This document shows positions 1-9,465 of a stretch of 33,317 nt of DNA, piece by piece. Each line of letters opens with the position of its first letter. The stretch's first letter is position 1. Source of the DNA: a virus; the IMG/VR virus record IMGVR_UViG_3300032291_004252, positions 1-33,317 of that record; one strand, given 5' to 3'. A model generated the notes under the pieces. It was not told the origin of the DNA and ran no database searches. It worked only from the letters and a program-made list of their open reading frames with translations. A program made the translations under genes and the position numbers.

Positions 1-1
1 A

Positions 2-229
2 TTAACAGCAGCTATTCACCAAGCAGTAGATAAAATTTGTGAGAAAAACAGAGGTGTAATTGTTACAGTAGTAGCAACCCATAATTGTGTATCTTGTAGA
101 GGTGTTAAACACCAAGGCGCTTCAATGGTAACTACAAAAGCATCAGGTGTGTTTTTGGAAAACGATAACCAAGCACGTAAAGAATTCTTTGATTCACTTA
201 AAATTAATAACGGAGGACACCAGATATGA
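2..229 (+). CDS. folE: GTP cyclohydrolase I, C-terminal part (cut by window edge)
   Basis: The first 75 readable residues, open from the left edge to a TGA, match the C-terminal end of GTP cyclohydrolase I, which converts GTP to 7,8-dihydroneopterin triphosphate. The HNCVSCRGV segment carries the third zinc-ligand cysteine of the family (E. coli HMCVKARG), and the T.T..SGVF and ARKEFF segments that follow also match. The N-terminal half with the other zinc ligands is outside the window. In phages this enzyme feeds either folate/thymidylate synthesis or 7-deazaguanine synthesis; no queC, queD or queE is visible here, while thyA lies at the other end of the window. The stop overlaps the next start as ATGA, so the two are probably translated together. 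Family assignment is firm; the pathway is inferred. Confidence 0.88.
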   Translation, partial: LTAAIHQAVDKICEKNRGVIVTVVATHNCVSCRGVKHQGASMVTTKASGVFLENDNQARKEFFDSLKINNGGHQI

Positions 230-840
230 GCCCATTAGAACAAAAACAAGACGAACTTATCCAATTGCTCCAAGGACAAGTTATGGATTTATCCCTAATG
301 TCTAAAATTGAACTTGGAGATGATGTAATTGAAAAATGGAGACAGTTAACTCGAGAAATCATCCAACTTAAAGATTATGTACCATTTGTATCAGAAGTTG
401 AAGAATTTAATGCAATCATGGGGAAACCAAATAATTATACCCCGGTCATTCCCGAGGAGAAGGAATGGATGTTTGTCTATAATTTCATTTTGGAAGAACT
501 CGAGGAATATAAACATGCTTGTGAAACAGGAGATATTGTTGAAGTGCTTGATGCTCTATGTGACATTACCTACGTCTCGCTTGGTAACGGCGCTATGCTA
601 CATGGTCTTAAGGATAAAGTATGGCCCGCATATCAAGAAGTACAAGCATCGAATCTTAGCAAAGCTTGTACAAGTGAAGAAGAGGCACAAGAAACCGTTA
701 GAGTTCGCTCCGCAGAGCAAGAGGAACCATGTCACTTTGAGAAGATTGGAAACTATTATATTGTCTATAGAACACGCGATCGTAAAGTGATGAAAAACAT
801 CAATTACTTTAGACCTAATCTAAAACAATTCCTTAATTAA
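226..840 (+). CDS. MazG-like / phosphoribosyl-ATP pyrophosphohydrolase-like NTP pyrophosphatase
   Basis: This 204-residue protein carries the helical metal-binding signature of all-alpha NTP pyrophosphohydrolases: a glutamate cluster LEELEEYKHA at residues 89-98, followed by LDALCDITYV at 108-117 with Asp109 and Asp113. Family members hydrolyse (d)NTPs to (d)NMP and pyrophosphate. In phages they may cleanse or rebalance the nucleotide pool; the substrate cannot be read from sequence. The first 60 residues look helical and lie outside the conserved core, and the last 40 residues form an extra C-terminal part without a recognisable motif. A purine-rich GGAGG sits 9 bases before the ATG, one of the few Shine-Dalgarno-like sequences in the window, though it also lies inside the folE coding end. 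It overlaps folE by ATGA and the polymerase by TAATG. Confidence 0.75.
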   Translation: MSPLEQKQDELIQLLQGQVMDLSLMSKIELGDDVIEKWRQLTREIIQLKDYVPFVSEVEEFNAIMGKPNNYTPVIPEEKEWMFVYNFILEELEEYKHACETGDIVEVLDALCDITYVSLGNGAMLHGLKDKVWPAYQEVQASNLSKACTSEEEAQETVRVRSAEQEEPCHFEKIGNYYIVYRTRDRKVMKNINYFRPNLKQFLN

Positions 841-3446
841 TGTATCAAGCTGTCTATTACGATAGAGAAGAAAGACAGTACTATTTAAGAGACGATAAGA
901 AAGGCTGGAGCGTATTTCAGCACTGGCCTACTTATTATGTTGCTCATGAAGATGGTGAGTTTGAAACTCTTGATGGTACTCTGGTTACTCCTGTTAAAAA
1001 AATGGATAACTGGAAGGATCCTAAGTATTATGAAAAAGATGTTGATAAATCTACTCGATTATTAGTTGATGCTTATTATCAATCAGATGATACTCCTTCT
1101 TATCATAATTTAGTTTACCTGGATATTGAGTGTGAAATTGCCGGAGCACTTACACCTGAAAACATTAAAGATCCTAAAGGTAAAATTACATCTATTGCTT
1201 TATATGATAACAACAGTAAAAAATACTACTGTTTATTATTAGATGAAAAACAATCCTTTGAGGATGTAAGTGATGAAAATAAAGAAGTACTCCCTTATAA
1301 ATCAGAACGAGATTTACTTACAGGCTTTCTTAATATTTGGTCCCAATTAGACCCTACCATTATTTCAGGATGGAATAGTGAATTCTTCGATATACCTTAT
1401 TTGTATTATCGTATTAATAAGGTTTTAGGGGTGGATATGGGTAGTCAATTATCTCCAATTCAAAAAGTTAAACCGACTACAATGATGTCAAAAAATGGTT
1501 TACTAGAATTTGTAGATATAGGTGGTGTTAACCACTTAGACTATATGAACTTGTTTAAGAAATACATTACTAAACAAGAACCAAGTTATGCTTTAGGTAA
1601 CATCGGAGAAAAATATGTCAAATTAGGTAAAATTGAATATAAAGGTTCCCTTGATAGATTATTTCAAGATGATGTAAATAAATTTATTGAGTACAATATT
1701 CGAGACGTTGAAATCATTGTTGAATTAGAAAAATCACTTAAATTTATTGATTTAACAGTTACTATTTCCCACTTATGTCATACAACTTACGAATCAATTT
1801 ATTTCTCTACAGTACTAAATGATGGAGCTATTTTAACTTACCTAAAACGTAAGGGAATAGTTTCACCTAACAAACCAACTACATATAATCCAATCCTTAA
1901 AGAAATTAAGGAAGAATATGCTGGTGGTTACTTAAAAGATCCAATACCTGGTTTATATGAATGGGTTATTGATCTTGACTTTACCTCATTGTATCCATCG
2001 ATTATTCGATCGCTCAATATGGGCATTGAAACATTGGTAGGCCGCGTTGTAAACACAGGTAAATTCGATAATCAATGGTCTTTAAGGGAACTTAAGAAAA
2101 TGGATCCTAATAAAATAGTTGAAATTGAAAAAGTACGTAAAGATAGAAAATTATCTCGTTCCGAAATAAAGGTTCATCAACTTATTGAACTCATTAAAGA
2201 AAATGACCTATTAATCTCAGCTCCAGGAGTAATATTCCGTAAAGATAAATCAAGTGTTGTTTGTGAAATTTTAGCTGACTGGTTTGCTAAACGTCAAGAG
2301 TATAAGGCGTTAATGAAAAAAGCATATAAAGTTGATAATGATCCTGTTATGGGAGAATTTTACAATAAACGCCAACACGCATATAAGATTAAATTGAATG
2401 ACGTTTATGGTGTATTTGCTATTAATGGTTGGAGATACACTGATGGGCATAAATTTATATCAAAAGCAATTACACTTACAGGCCAAAGATTAACTCAAGA
2501 GTCTATTAAGTTTGTAAATGAATGGATGAATAAAGAACTAAACACTGAAGATAAAGATTACATTGTTACCTCAGATACCGATTCATTATTTATCCAAACA
2601 AAAGAATTAATTTTACAACGTAATCCTGAACTAGCAGATGCTACACAAGAGGAAATTGTAAAAGCAGTACTTGAAGTTGCTACCGAAATCCAAAAATTAG
2701 CAAATGATAATTTACATACTTTAGTACAAGAATTATTTAATGTTAAGTACCCCGATGAACCACATTATTTTGAGTTAAAACAAGAAGTTGTACTTGATCG
2801 AGGTTATTTCGCAGGTAAGCGTAGATATGCAATGCATATTGTAAATAAAGAAGGTGTACCAACAGATGAATTAGATATGAAGGGTTTAGATTTGATGAAA
2901 TCAAATTTCCCCCCACTATTTAGAAAATTTGGAGAACATATTTTGAATGAAATTATGTTTGGTACCAAAAAGGGTAGCATTGATAAACAAGTACTTGAAT
3001 TTAGAGAATCACTTAGAACAGTTGGTTGGGAACAAATTATGAAACCTACTGGACTAAAGAAAATCAATGAATATATAGCTTCAGGTCCTACAGCAGGTGA
3101 AATATTTTCAAAACTTGGTTTGAAATGTCCTATCAATACTAAAGCTGCTATTTACTACAATGACCTATTACGTTTTAAAAGCTTAGATAAAAAATATCCA
3201 ACTTTTCAAGTAGGAGATAAAATGTATATTGGATACCTAAAAGAAAATCCGTATCGTATTGACGTAATTGGTTTTAATGGATATAATGATCCTCCTGAAA
3301 TTATGGAATTTATTGAAAAATACATTGACAGAGATGGATTATTTGATTCCGTTATGAAGAACAAATTAGAAGGAATATACAGCGATTTAGGTTGGGGTAT
3401 GCCTGTTTTTAATAAAAAAGTTAATAAATTTTTTACATTCGATTAA
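840..3446 (+). CDS. Family B replicative DNA polymerase (T4 gp43 type)
   Basis: An 868-residue DNA polymerase with 3'-5' proofreading, close in length to T4 gp43 (898). Exonuclease motifs are all present: Exo I YLDIEC with Asp95 and Glu97, Exo II GWNSEFFD with Asp184, Exo III YNIRD with Tyr285 and Asp289. Polymerase motifs follow: motif A DLDFTSLYPSI with Asp380, motif B KIKLNDVYG around 516-524, motif C SDTDS at 578-582, and the KRRYAM (KxY) segment downstream. The protein ends in NKFFTFD, a short aromatic tail resembling the C-terminal clamp-binding peptide of gp43; that role is inferred. The clamp gene starts one base after the stop, so polymerase and clamp are probably co-translated. All catalytic residues are intact and it should be active. 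Confidence 0.97.
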   Translation: MYQAVYYDREERQYYLRDDKKGWSVFQHWPTYYVAHEDGEFETLDGTLVTPVKKMDNWKDPKYYEKDVDKSTRLLVDAYYQSDDTPSYHNLVYLDIECEIAGALTPENIKDPKGKITSIALYDNNSKKYYCLLLDEKQSFEDVSDENKEVLPYKSERDLLTGFLNIWSQLDPTIISGWNSEFFDIPYLYYRINKVLGVDMGSQLSPIQKVKPTTMMSKNGLLEFVDIGGVNHLDYMNLFKKYITKQEPSYALGNIGEKYVKLGKIEYKGSLDRLFQDDVNKFIEYNIRDVEIIVELEKSLKFIDLTVTISHLCHTTYESIYFSTVLNDGAILTYLKRKGIVSPNKPTTYNPILKEIKEEYAGGYLKDPIPGLYEWVIDLDFTSLYPSIIRSLNMGIETLVGRVVNTGKFDNQWSLRELKKMDPNKIVEIEKVRKDRKLSRSEIKVHQLIELIKENDLLISAPGVIFRKDKSSVVCEILADWFAKRQEYKALMKKAYKVDNDPVMGEFYNKRQHAYKIKLNDVYGVFAINGWRYTDGHKFISKAITLTGQRLTQESIKFVNEWMNKELNTEDKDYIVTSDTDSLFIQTKELILQRNPELADATQEEIVKAVLEVATEIQKLANDNLHTLVQELFNVKYPDEPHYFELKQEVVLDRGYFAGKRRYAMHIVNKEGVPTDELDMKGLDLMKSNFPPLFRKFGEHILNEIMFGTKKGSIDKQVLEFRESLRTVGWEQIMKPTGLKKINEYIASGPTAGEIFSKLGLKCPINTKAAIYYNDLLRFKSLDKKYPTFQVGDKMYIGYLKENPYRIDVIGFNGYNDPPEIMEFIEKYIDRDGLFDSVMKNKLEGIYSDLGWGMPVFNKKVNKFFTFD

Positions 3447-3447
3447 A

Positions 3448-4188
3448 ATGATAAATAAACTAGACCTAACAAGTGTTATTTCAAAATATTACCTAAATGG
3501 TATGATTGAAGCAGTTAAATGGGACATTAAAGATGAAAATTTAACTATCAAATTTAATGCACCAACAAAAGAAATGATTGGATGTGTTGAATTTAAAGGT
3601 ATGCCACTTGAAGATTCAACAATTGCTATTAGTAATACAACTCAATTGAATAAGTTGATTGCTATTACAAATGGTTATTTGGAATTAAAATACCAAAAAC
3701 AAAATAAATACATTACTAAACTCATTATTGCGGATAATCAATTTACTCTCAATTATGCTTTAGCTGATACTATGATTATCCCTAAAGCAGGAGAAATAAC
3801 AAATGAAATGTCTTGGAATATTGAAGCTCCTCTTGATAATGAAAGTATTAATGCTATTGTTAGAGCTAAATCAGCATTAGCTGAGAGTGAAACAGTAGTA
3901 ATTAAACCATATGAAAATGCAGATGGTGAATTTCAAATTGAAATGCAATTTGGAGGTAACGTAGAACACGCTAATAAAGTTTCATTCTATATCCCAGGTG
4001 CTGAAAGTAATGATTTGCCTGATAAGTTTAAAGAACATTACAATTCAAATATGATTAAAGAAATCATGTATTGTAATAAAGATATGGCTCATGGTACTAT
4101 TCATATTAATTTAGATGGTATTATGAAATTGGAATTTGAAAATGATGAAGTAAAAAGTACATATTATTTAGTATCTAAAGAAATTTAG
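3448..4188 (+). CDS. DNA polymerase sliding clamp (T4 gp45 type)
   Basis: A 246-residue protein, slightly longer than T4 gp45 (228), with the alternating beta-strand pattern of a processivity clamp and a conserved-looking ALADTMIIP segment near residue 107, comparable to the ADPS region of gp45. Members of this family form a trimeric ring that tethers the polymerase to DNA and, in T4, also activates late transcription. Identification rests on the fold-like pattern, its length and its place directly after the polymerase, with the clamp-loader genes 3 kb downstream. Start choice: ATG one base after the polymerase stop, in an AAA-ATG context. It is followed by the first real intergenic gap of the window. 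Confidence 0.85.
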   Translation: MINKLDLTSVISKYYLNGMIEAVKWDIKDENLTIKFNAPTKEMIGCVEFKGMPLEDSTIAISNTTQLNKLIAITNGYLELKYQKQNKYITKLIIADNQFTLNYALADTMIIPKAGEITNEMSWNIEAPLDNESINAIVRAKSALAESETVVIKPYENADGEFQIEMQFGGNVEHANKVSFYIPGAESNDLPDKFKEHYNSNMIKEIMYCNKDMAHGTIHINLDGIMKLEFENDEVKSTYYLVSKEI

Positions 4189-4270
4189 TATATGTATAAT
4201 AAAACGACCCAAGGGCGCTTAATTAATCGTTTAACCCGCTGATCTTAGGACAGCACAAAATGTAAATCAA
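4189..4270 (+). promoter_or_regulatory. Clamp-hsp20 intergenic leader with imperfect stem
   Basis: This 82-base gap is richer in G and C than nearby spacers. AAACGA at 4202-4207 can pair with TCGTTT at 4227-4232, and CCCAAGGG sits just inside the 5' arm. No run of T follows, so it is not a standard terminator. An AT-rich TATGTATAAT stretch at 4191-4200 could serve as a promoter element. A leader, attenuator or processing site ahead of the chaperone genes is possible, but nothing here matches a known RNA family that I recognise. Confidence 0.3.
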
Positions 4271-4678
4271 ATGAGTACAAATTTTAATGAATTCGACATT
4301 CTATTTCACAATTTCTTCCACCCCACAAGTGGATTCCTTTCAGCCGCAACGGCAAAACAACCCCACCCCTTAAATATTTTCTACACTGATGATGAACTTC
4401 ATTTTGAAGTTGCATGTACAGGTCTTACAAAAGAAGATGTAAAAATAAATATCGAAGAAGATATTTTAAAAATCAGTTATAAAAAACCAGAAGAAGATGA
4501 TACATTACATCCTGGTACAATTCATAGAGGTCTATCAAGACGTTCATTCGATTTAGGATATAAAATTTCCGCAAAGTATGATTTAGGTAATGCAGAAGCA
4601 AAACTTGAAAATGGTTTGTTAGAAATTATTATTCCTATTTCCGAAAAATCCAAACCAAAAGTTTTAAAAATTAAATAA
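4271..4678 (+). CDS. Small heat shock protein, Hsp20 / alpha-crystallin family
   Basis: A 135-residue ATP-independent holdase. Residues from about 35 to the end form an alpha-crystallin domain: NIFYTDDELHFEVACTGLTKEDVKINIE, then ILKISYKK, a RGLSRRSFDLGYKI strand, and the closing AKLENGLLEIIIPI typical of the family. The C-terminus ends in VLKIK, which resembles the I/V-x-I/V tail used for oligomer assembly. Such proteins hold unfolding clients for refolding by chaperonins; small heat shock genes are known in T4-like cyanophages. Here the gene sits directly upstream of groES and groEL, which suggests one folding pathway, perhaps for virion proteins. A terminator hairpin follows it, so it may be transcribed separately from groES. 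Confidence 0.9.
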   Translation: MSTNFNEFDILFHNFFHPTSGFLSAATAKQPHPLNIFYTDDELHFEVACTGLTKEDVKINIEEDILKISYKKPEEDDTLHPGTIHRGLSRRSFDLGYKISAKYDLGNAEAKLENGLLEIIIPISEKSKPKVLKIK

Positions 4679-4706
4679 AAACCTATCGCCCTTAGGTTGT
4701 TTTTTT
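4679..4706 (+). terminator. Rho-independent terminator after hsp20
   Basis: AACCTA at 4680-4685 pairs with TAGGTT at 4693-4698 across a 7-base loop, and a run of seven T follows after one G. The stem is short and its core is only two C-G pairs, but the location immediately after a stop codon and the T-tract are typical of an intrinsic terminator. Confidence 0.7.
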
Positions 4707-4754
4707 AAATATTAATTAGTATATTATCAACAGTTATAAATTAAAAATCAAAAA
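4707..4754 (+). promoter_or_regulatory. Possible promoter before groES
   Basis: This AT-rich spacer between the terminator and groES contains TATAAATT at 4735-4742, one base off the T4-type late promoter box TATAAATA, and ends with an A-rich run before the groES ATG. Position after a terminator supports new initiation here. A match of this kind is easy by chance in AT-rich DNA, so confidence is low. Confidence 0.3.
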
Positions 4755-5049
4755 ATGAAGTTAGAAGCACTTTACAATGCTGTTATCGTAAAACCGATCG
4801 AGGCAGAGGAAACCTCTTATGGAGGTATTATTGTTCCCGATTTAGGGAATGAAAAAAACAAACTTGCTGAAGTAGTAGCAGTTGGAGAAGGTTATTGGTC
4901 AGTCACTGGTACTTTTATTAAAACAATTCTTAATGTTGGGGATGTTGTAGTGTTACCTACAATGGGTTTTAGTAAGGTAGAATTTGAAGGTGAAGAATAT
5001 TGGATCGGACCCGAAAATCAAGTATTAGGAAAAGTAAATAAAGAAGAAA

Positions 5050-5057
<8 letters not shown>
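4755..5057 (+). CDS. groES: Co-chaperonin GroES (Cpn10)
   Basis: A 100-residue GroES homologue, close to the usual bacterial length (about 97). It opens with LYNAVIVKPIEAEE, the canonical first strand, and carries the mobile loop with the hydrophobic Ile-Ile-Val tripeptide at 25-27 (GGIIVP), the part that docks on GroEL. The later VGDVVVLP and VLGKV segments also match. GroES caps the GroEL ring to enclose folding substrate. T4 encodes a divergent co-chaperonin (gp31) that uses host GroEL; this protein is recognisably GroES and is followed by its own groEL after one small gene, so it probably works with the phage chaperonin. The overlap with the next ORF is 8 bases. Confidence 0.93.
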
Positions 5058-6851
<1,794 letters not shown>

Positions 6852-6862
6852 ATTTAAATAAT

Positions 6863-7060
6863 ATGAGAGACGCAGTAGATCTTATAGGAAAACCAGTTGT
6901 AGTTAAAGAGACAAAATACATCATTAGTAATGTTAATTTTCTCCCAACCCCAGCTCAATCAGGTAATTATATTTGGTTTGGATTATCATCAAATGGAGCA
7001 ACTGTAAATTATCCCTATGAAGATCTACTGCCGTATCTTAAAGAACAAATTAGGTTATGA
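6863..7060 (+). CDS. Hypothetical protein, 65 aa
   Basis: This is unrecognised. It looks like a compact beta-rich domain: LIGKPVVVKETKYIISNVNFL, then GNYIWFGLSSNGATVNYPYEDLLPYL, which recalls a small SH3-like barrel describing a parameter lookup or binding module. It starts 11 bases after groEL and overlaps the next gene by ATGA. No signal peptide or membrane segment is seen. Confidence 0.6.
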   Translation: MRDAVDLIGKPVVVKETKYIISNVNFLPTPAQSGNYIWFGLSSNGATVNYPYEDLLPYLKEQIRL

Positions 7061-7314
7061 AAGTAGAAACACAAGAATTTCTTGAAGTTATAGCAAATCG
7101 AATCCCTCCAGGTGATCGATGGACATTAGTAGGGGATAAAACAATCCACAATTCAATCACTGAAACTCTAGAGGCATGGTTCCAAAAAACAGGTGAAAAA
7201 GCAGAATTTAGACTTGCTCCTTTACAAGGAAAGTTGTATGTTATACGCACAGAAGAAGTAGAAATTCAACCTGAACCACCTAAACGTTTTGATATATATG
7301 GCGATTATGAATAG
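7057..7314 (+). CDS. Hypothetical protein, 85 aa
   Basis: I do not recognise this 85-residue acidic protein. It has an N-terminal helix (VETQEFLEVIANRIP), an alternating middle, and a proline- and acid-rich end. Its start lies in the AGGTTATG context seen at several other genes of this window. Its last codons overlap the clamp-loader start by 8 bases, so it is part of the replication operon and may be a replication accessory gene, but no motif supports that. Confidence 0.6.
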   Translation: MKVETQEFLEVIANRIPPGDRWTLVGDKTIHNSITETLEAWFQKTGEKAEFRLAPLQGKLYVIRTEEVEIQPEPPKRFDIYGDYE

Positions 7315-8221
7315 AAAACAACATACACTTTGGGTTGAAAAATACCGCTCACAAAATCTAGATTCATATGTTGGTAATGAAACTATTAAGAAATCCATCC
7401 AACAATATCTAGGTCAAAATGACATCCAAAATTTTATTTTCTATGGCCCAGCTGGAACAGGTAAAACTACTCTTGCTAAACTTATTGTTAATAATTTAGA
7501 TTGTGATTACCTTTATATCAATGCCTCCGATGAACGTGGAATTGAAACTATTAGAGATAAAGTTCAAGGTTTTGCATCAGTAGCTTCTTTTAAATCAATT
7601 AAAGTTGTTATTTTGGATGAAGCAGATTTTCTAACAATCCAAGCACAAGCATCCCTCCGAAACATAATTGAAACATTTTCCCGTACTACACGTTTTATTT
7701 TAACTTGCAACTATGTTGAACGCATCATCGATCCTCTTCAATCTCGTTGTCAAGTACTTAAAATTGTACCTCCTTCAAAACAAGAAATTGCATATCACAT
7801 TGTAGATATTCTTAAGGAGGAAGAAGTAGGAATGGGATTAGATGATTTAAGAACTGTTATCAATCAATTTTATCCTGACATTCGTAAAATGCTAAACACA
7901 TTACAAATGAGTGTTGATGGAGATGAAATTAAATTAGATAAATCAGTAATTGTATCTTCTAATTACATGAATCAAGTAGTTAAAGAATTATCTCAACCCA
8001 AACCAAGTTTTAACGGAATACGCCAAATTATAGCAAATGCTAATGTTCAAGACTTTGAAGAACTTTATCGTTTTTTATATGATAATGCCTCCAAATATGC
8101 TACGGGTAATGAAGGAATGGTTGCGATTTACATAAATGAATATAGTTATCAAGCTAATTTTAGATTAGATAAAGAAATTAATTGTATGGCTTTAATTGCC
8201 CGATTAATGGAATTAAAATGA
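7307..8221 (+). CDS. Clamp-loader ATPase subunit (T4 gp44 / RFC-small type)
   Basis: A AAA+ ATPase of 304 residues from the chosen ATG. Walker A is GPAGTGKT at 47-54, Walker B VILDEAD at 101-107, sensor 1 LTCN at 132-135, and the clamp-loader SRC motif is at 146-148 (QSRC). It opens sliding clamps and loads them at primer-template junctions together with the gp62-type subunit 0.4 kb downstream. A longer reading from a TTG at 7289 is possible, but the ATG at 7307 gives MNRKQHTLWVEKYR, which lines up with the usual start of the family (EKYRP) and keeps a short overlap with the previous gene. Every catalytic motif is intact. Confidence 0.95.
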   Translation: MNRKQHTLWVEKYRSQNLDSYVGNETIKKSIQQYLGQNDIQNFIFYGPAGTGKTTLAKLIVNNLDCDYLYINASDERGIETIRDKVQGFASVASFKSIKVVILDEADFLTIQAQASLRNIIETFSRTTRFILTCNYVERIIDPLQSRCQVLKIVPPSKQEIAYHIVDILKEEEVGMGLDDLRTVINQFYPDIRKMLNTLQMSVDGDEIKLDKSVIVSSNYMNQVVKELSQPKPSFNGIRQIIANANVQDFEELYRFLYDNASKYATGNEGMVAIYINEYSYQANFRLDKEINCMALIARLMELK

Positions 8222-8427
8222 AATATTTCCTAAAGTATACATTATCTTGGGTATCTAGCAATCTTTCAATACCGTTTTGGACTATTGGTCATATCCACTT
8301 AATGACATCTATATACGCTGATATACATGAGGTATTAATGTCATTAGGAATGAATATAATTGTAGCTGCTGGATTTATCCATGATTTTATAGAATATAAA
8401 AACGAAAAAACAAAAACAAATGAGTAA
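8218..8427 (+). CDS. Small hydrophobic protein between clamp-loader genes
   Basis: This 69-residue protein starts at the ATG that overlaps the clamp-loader stop as ATGA; a TTG 36 bases upstream is a less likely start. A hydrophobic stretch (VLMSLGMNIIVAAGFIHDFI) and an earlier LSWVSSNLSIPFW segment suggest one or two membrane helices, followed by a charged tail rich in Lys, Glu and Thr. The function is unknown. A membrane protein inside a replisome operon is slightly odd, but the ATGA coupling supports that it is translated. Confidence 0.6.
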   Translation: MKYFLKYTLSWVSSNLSIPFWTIGHIHLMTSIYADIHEVLMSLGMNIIVAAGFIHDFIEYKNEKTKTNE

Positions 8428-8656
8428 TCAACAAATGGGTCTTAACATAGACATCAAAAACACAAAATCTATCGTTTCCGAAGATGGAAACCAAGTATTT
8501 GCTGAAGGAGTAATCCTACGCCGAGTATCAAAATTCATTTCAGGCACATCCGAAGATGGAGTTATTCCAATCCCTTGTTTCTATGATGTGAAAACTGGAA
8601 GAATTTTAGTAGATTTATTACCAAAAGATTTACAAGAAGAATTTAAAAACCAGTAA
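8420..8656 (+). CDS. Conserved-looking phage hypothetical protein, 78 aa
   Basis: It has no named family that I can assign. The sequence has a beta-rich first half (NIDIKNTKSIVSEDGNQVFAE) and a hydrophobic core with PIPCFYDVKTGRILVDLLP, giving the look of a small single-domain protein. It overlaps both neighbours (8 bases and TAATG) and sits between the two clamp-loader genes, so a replication-linked role is possible but not shown. Confidence 0.65.
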   Translation: MSNQQMGLNIDIKNTKSIVSEDGNQVFAEGVILRRVSKFISGTSEDGVIPIPCFYDVKTGRILVDLLPKDLQEEFKNQ

Positions 8657-9108
8657 TGGCTAGACCTAAAACTAATAAAACATCTTTTACCATATTTGAT
8701 TGGTTAAACCAAATCACTTATGAGAAAAAACTTTGGTCTGAATTTACAGAAGATCAACAAGAATCATTTAATTCTTACATGATCCATAGGTTTCTAAGTA
8801 TGTATCAGGGATATATTGATATCACAAATGTTGTGCAAAAATTCCCTATGAATGATAAAGAAACAATTTATAATACATACAGATCAATGATTCCTAAAAA
8901 AAAGATGTTTTTGAAGTACATCAAGTCTACCCAAAAAAGAACACCCGATTCTTTATTAATTCATATTGCTGACCATTTCCAATGTTCATTAGGAGAAGCA
9001 GAAGAATATACCTACATTCTTCGAAAAACAGGAATTGAACAAATATTATTTGAAAGAGGGATCGGGGATAAAGAAAGTGAAAAGTTATTAAAAGAATTAG
9101 TTTTGTAA
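8656..9108 (+). CDS. Clamp-loader small subunit (T4 gp62 type)
   Basis: A 150-residue protein with FDWLNQITYEKKLWSEF followed by YMIHRFLSMYQGYI, the arrangement I associate with gp62-type clamp-loader subunits of T4-like phages (FDWL...YMINRFLSM in cyanophage relatives). In T4, gp62 joins four gp44 subunits to make the loader; it has no ATPase site, and none is seen here. Gene order gp44, two small genes, gp62 supports the call. The protein is shorter than T4 gp62 (187). No SD is visible; the start overlaps the previous stop as TAATG. Confidence 0.78.
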   Translation: MARPKTNKTSFTIFDWLNQITYEKKLWSEFTEDQQESFNSYMIHRFLSMYQGYIDITNVVQKFPMNDKETIYNTYRSMIPKKKMFLKYIKSTQKRTPDSLLIHIADHFQCSLGEAEEYTYILRKTGIEQILFERGIGDKESEKLLKELVL

Positions 9109-9111
9109 TTT

Positions 9112-9462
9112 ATGCATAGTAAAGAAAAAGCAGTAAAAGATTTTGAAAAAACATATCCAACATTAGCTGAAGCTTGGAAACAAGCTCAACAAGAGCAATA
9201 TGAATTGTTTGCTCAAAAAATGATGGATTATGGTTTAGGTAATATTTCTTTAGGTACCAATTTAGAGGAATCAGAAGATATTAAATTATCCTTAACCGGG
9301 ATTTGGTTGCGTTGTAATGATAAAGTAAACCGTTTAAAAAATTTATTAAAACGGGATGGTGCTAATTATGTTAATGGTGAAACTATGATGGATAGTTTTT
9401 TAGACATTTCTAATTACGGCATTATCGCGTCTTTAGTAATGAGAAATAAATGGAAAAAATAA
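9112..9462 (+). CDS. DUF1599 / nucleotide-modification-associated domain 1 protein
   Basis: A 116-residue protein with the pattern of DUF1599: KMMDYGLGNISLG at about 36-48, LSLTGIWLRCNDKVNRLKNLL at 59-79, and DSFLDISNYGIIASLVMRNKW at 91-111. The family has been named nucleotide modification associated domain 1 from its gene contexts, with a proposed link to modified bases, but its reaction is not established to my knowledge. The conserved Asp, Lys, Arg and DISNY residues resemble a MazG-like helical nucleotide-binding core, so a nucleotide pyrophosphatase activity is another option. It lies between the clamp loader and a nuclease, 3 bases from the upstream stop. Confidence 0.72.
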   Translation: MHSKEKAVKDFEKTYPTLAEAWKQAQQEQYELFAQKMMDYGLGNISLGTNLEESEDIKLSLTGIWLRCNDKVNRLKNLLKRDGANYVNGETMMDSFLDISNYGIIASLVMRNKWKK

Positions 9463-9465
9463 GTT

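Noticed and set aside
377-790. Second plus-strand frame of 137 codons over the MazG-like gene
   Set aside because: The other frame has the pyrophosphohydrolase motifs and clean overlaps with both neighbours; this one is a shadow.
2804-3136. Minus-strand open frame of 110 codons inside the polymerase gene
   Set aside because: It lies wholly within the conserved polymerase coding region, has no recognisable protein features, and no other minus-strand gene exists here.
7289-7306. Upstream TTG start for the clamp-loader ATPase
   Set aside because: The ATG at 7307 gives the usual family N-terminus and shorter overlap; the extension adds residues with no counterpart.
8182-8217. Upstream TTG start for the small hydrophobic protein
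   Set aside because: It would lie inside the clamp-loader coding end; the ATG at 8218 gives ATGA coupling as at many other junctions.
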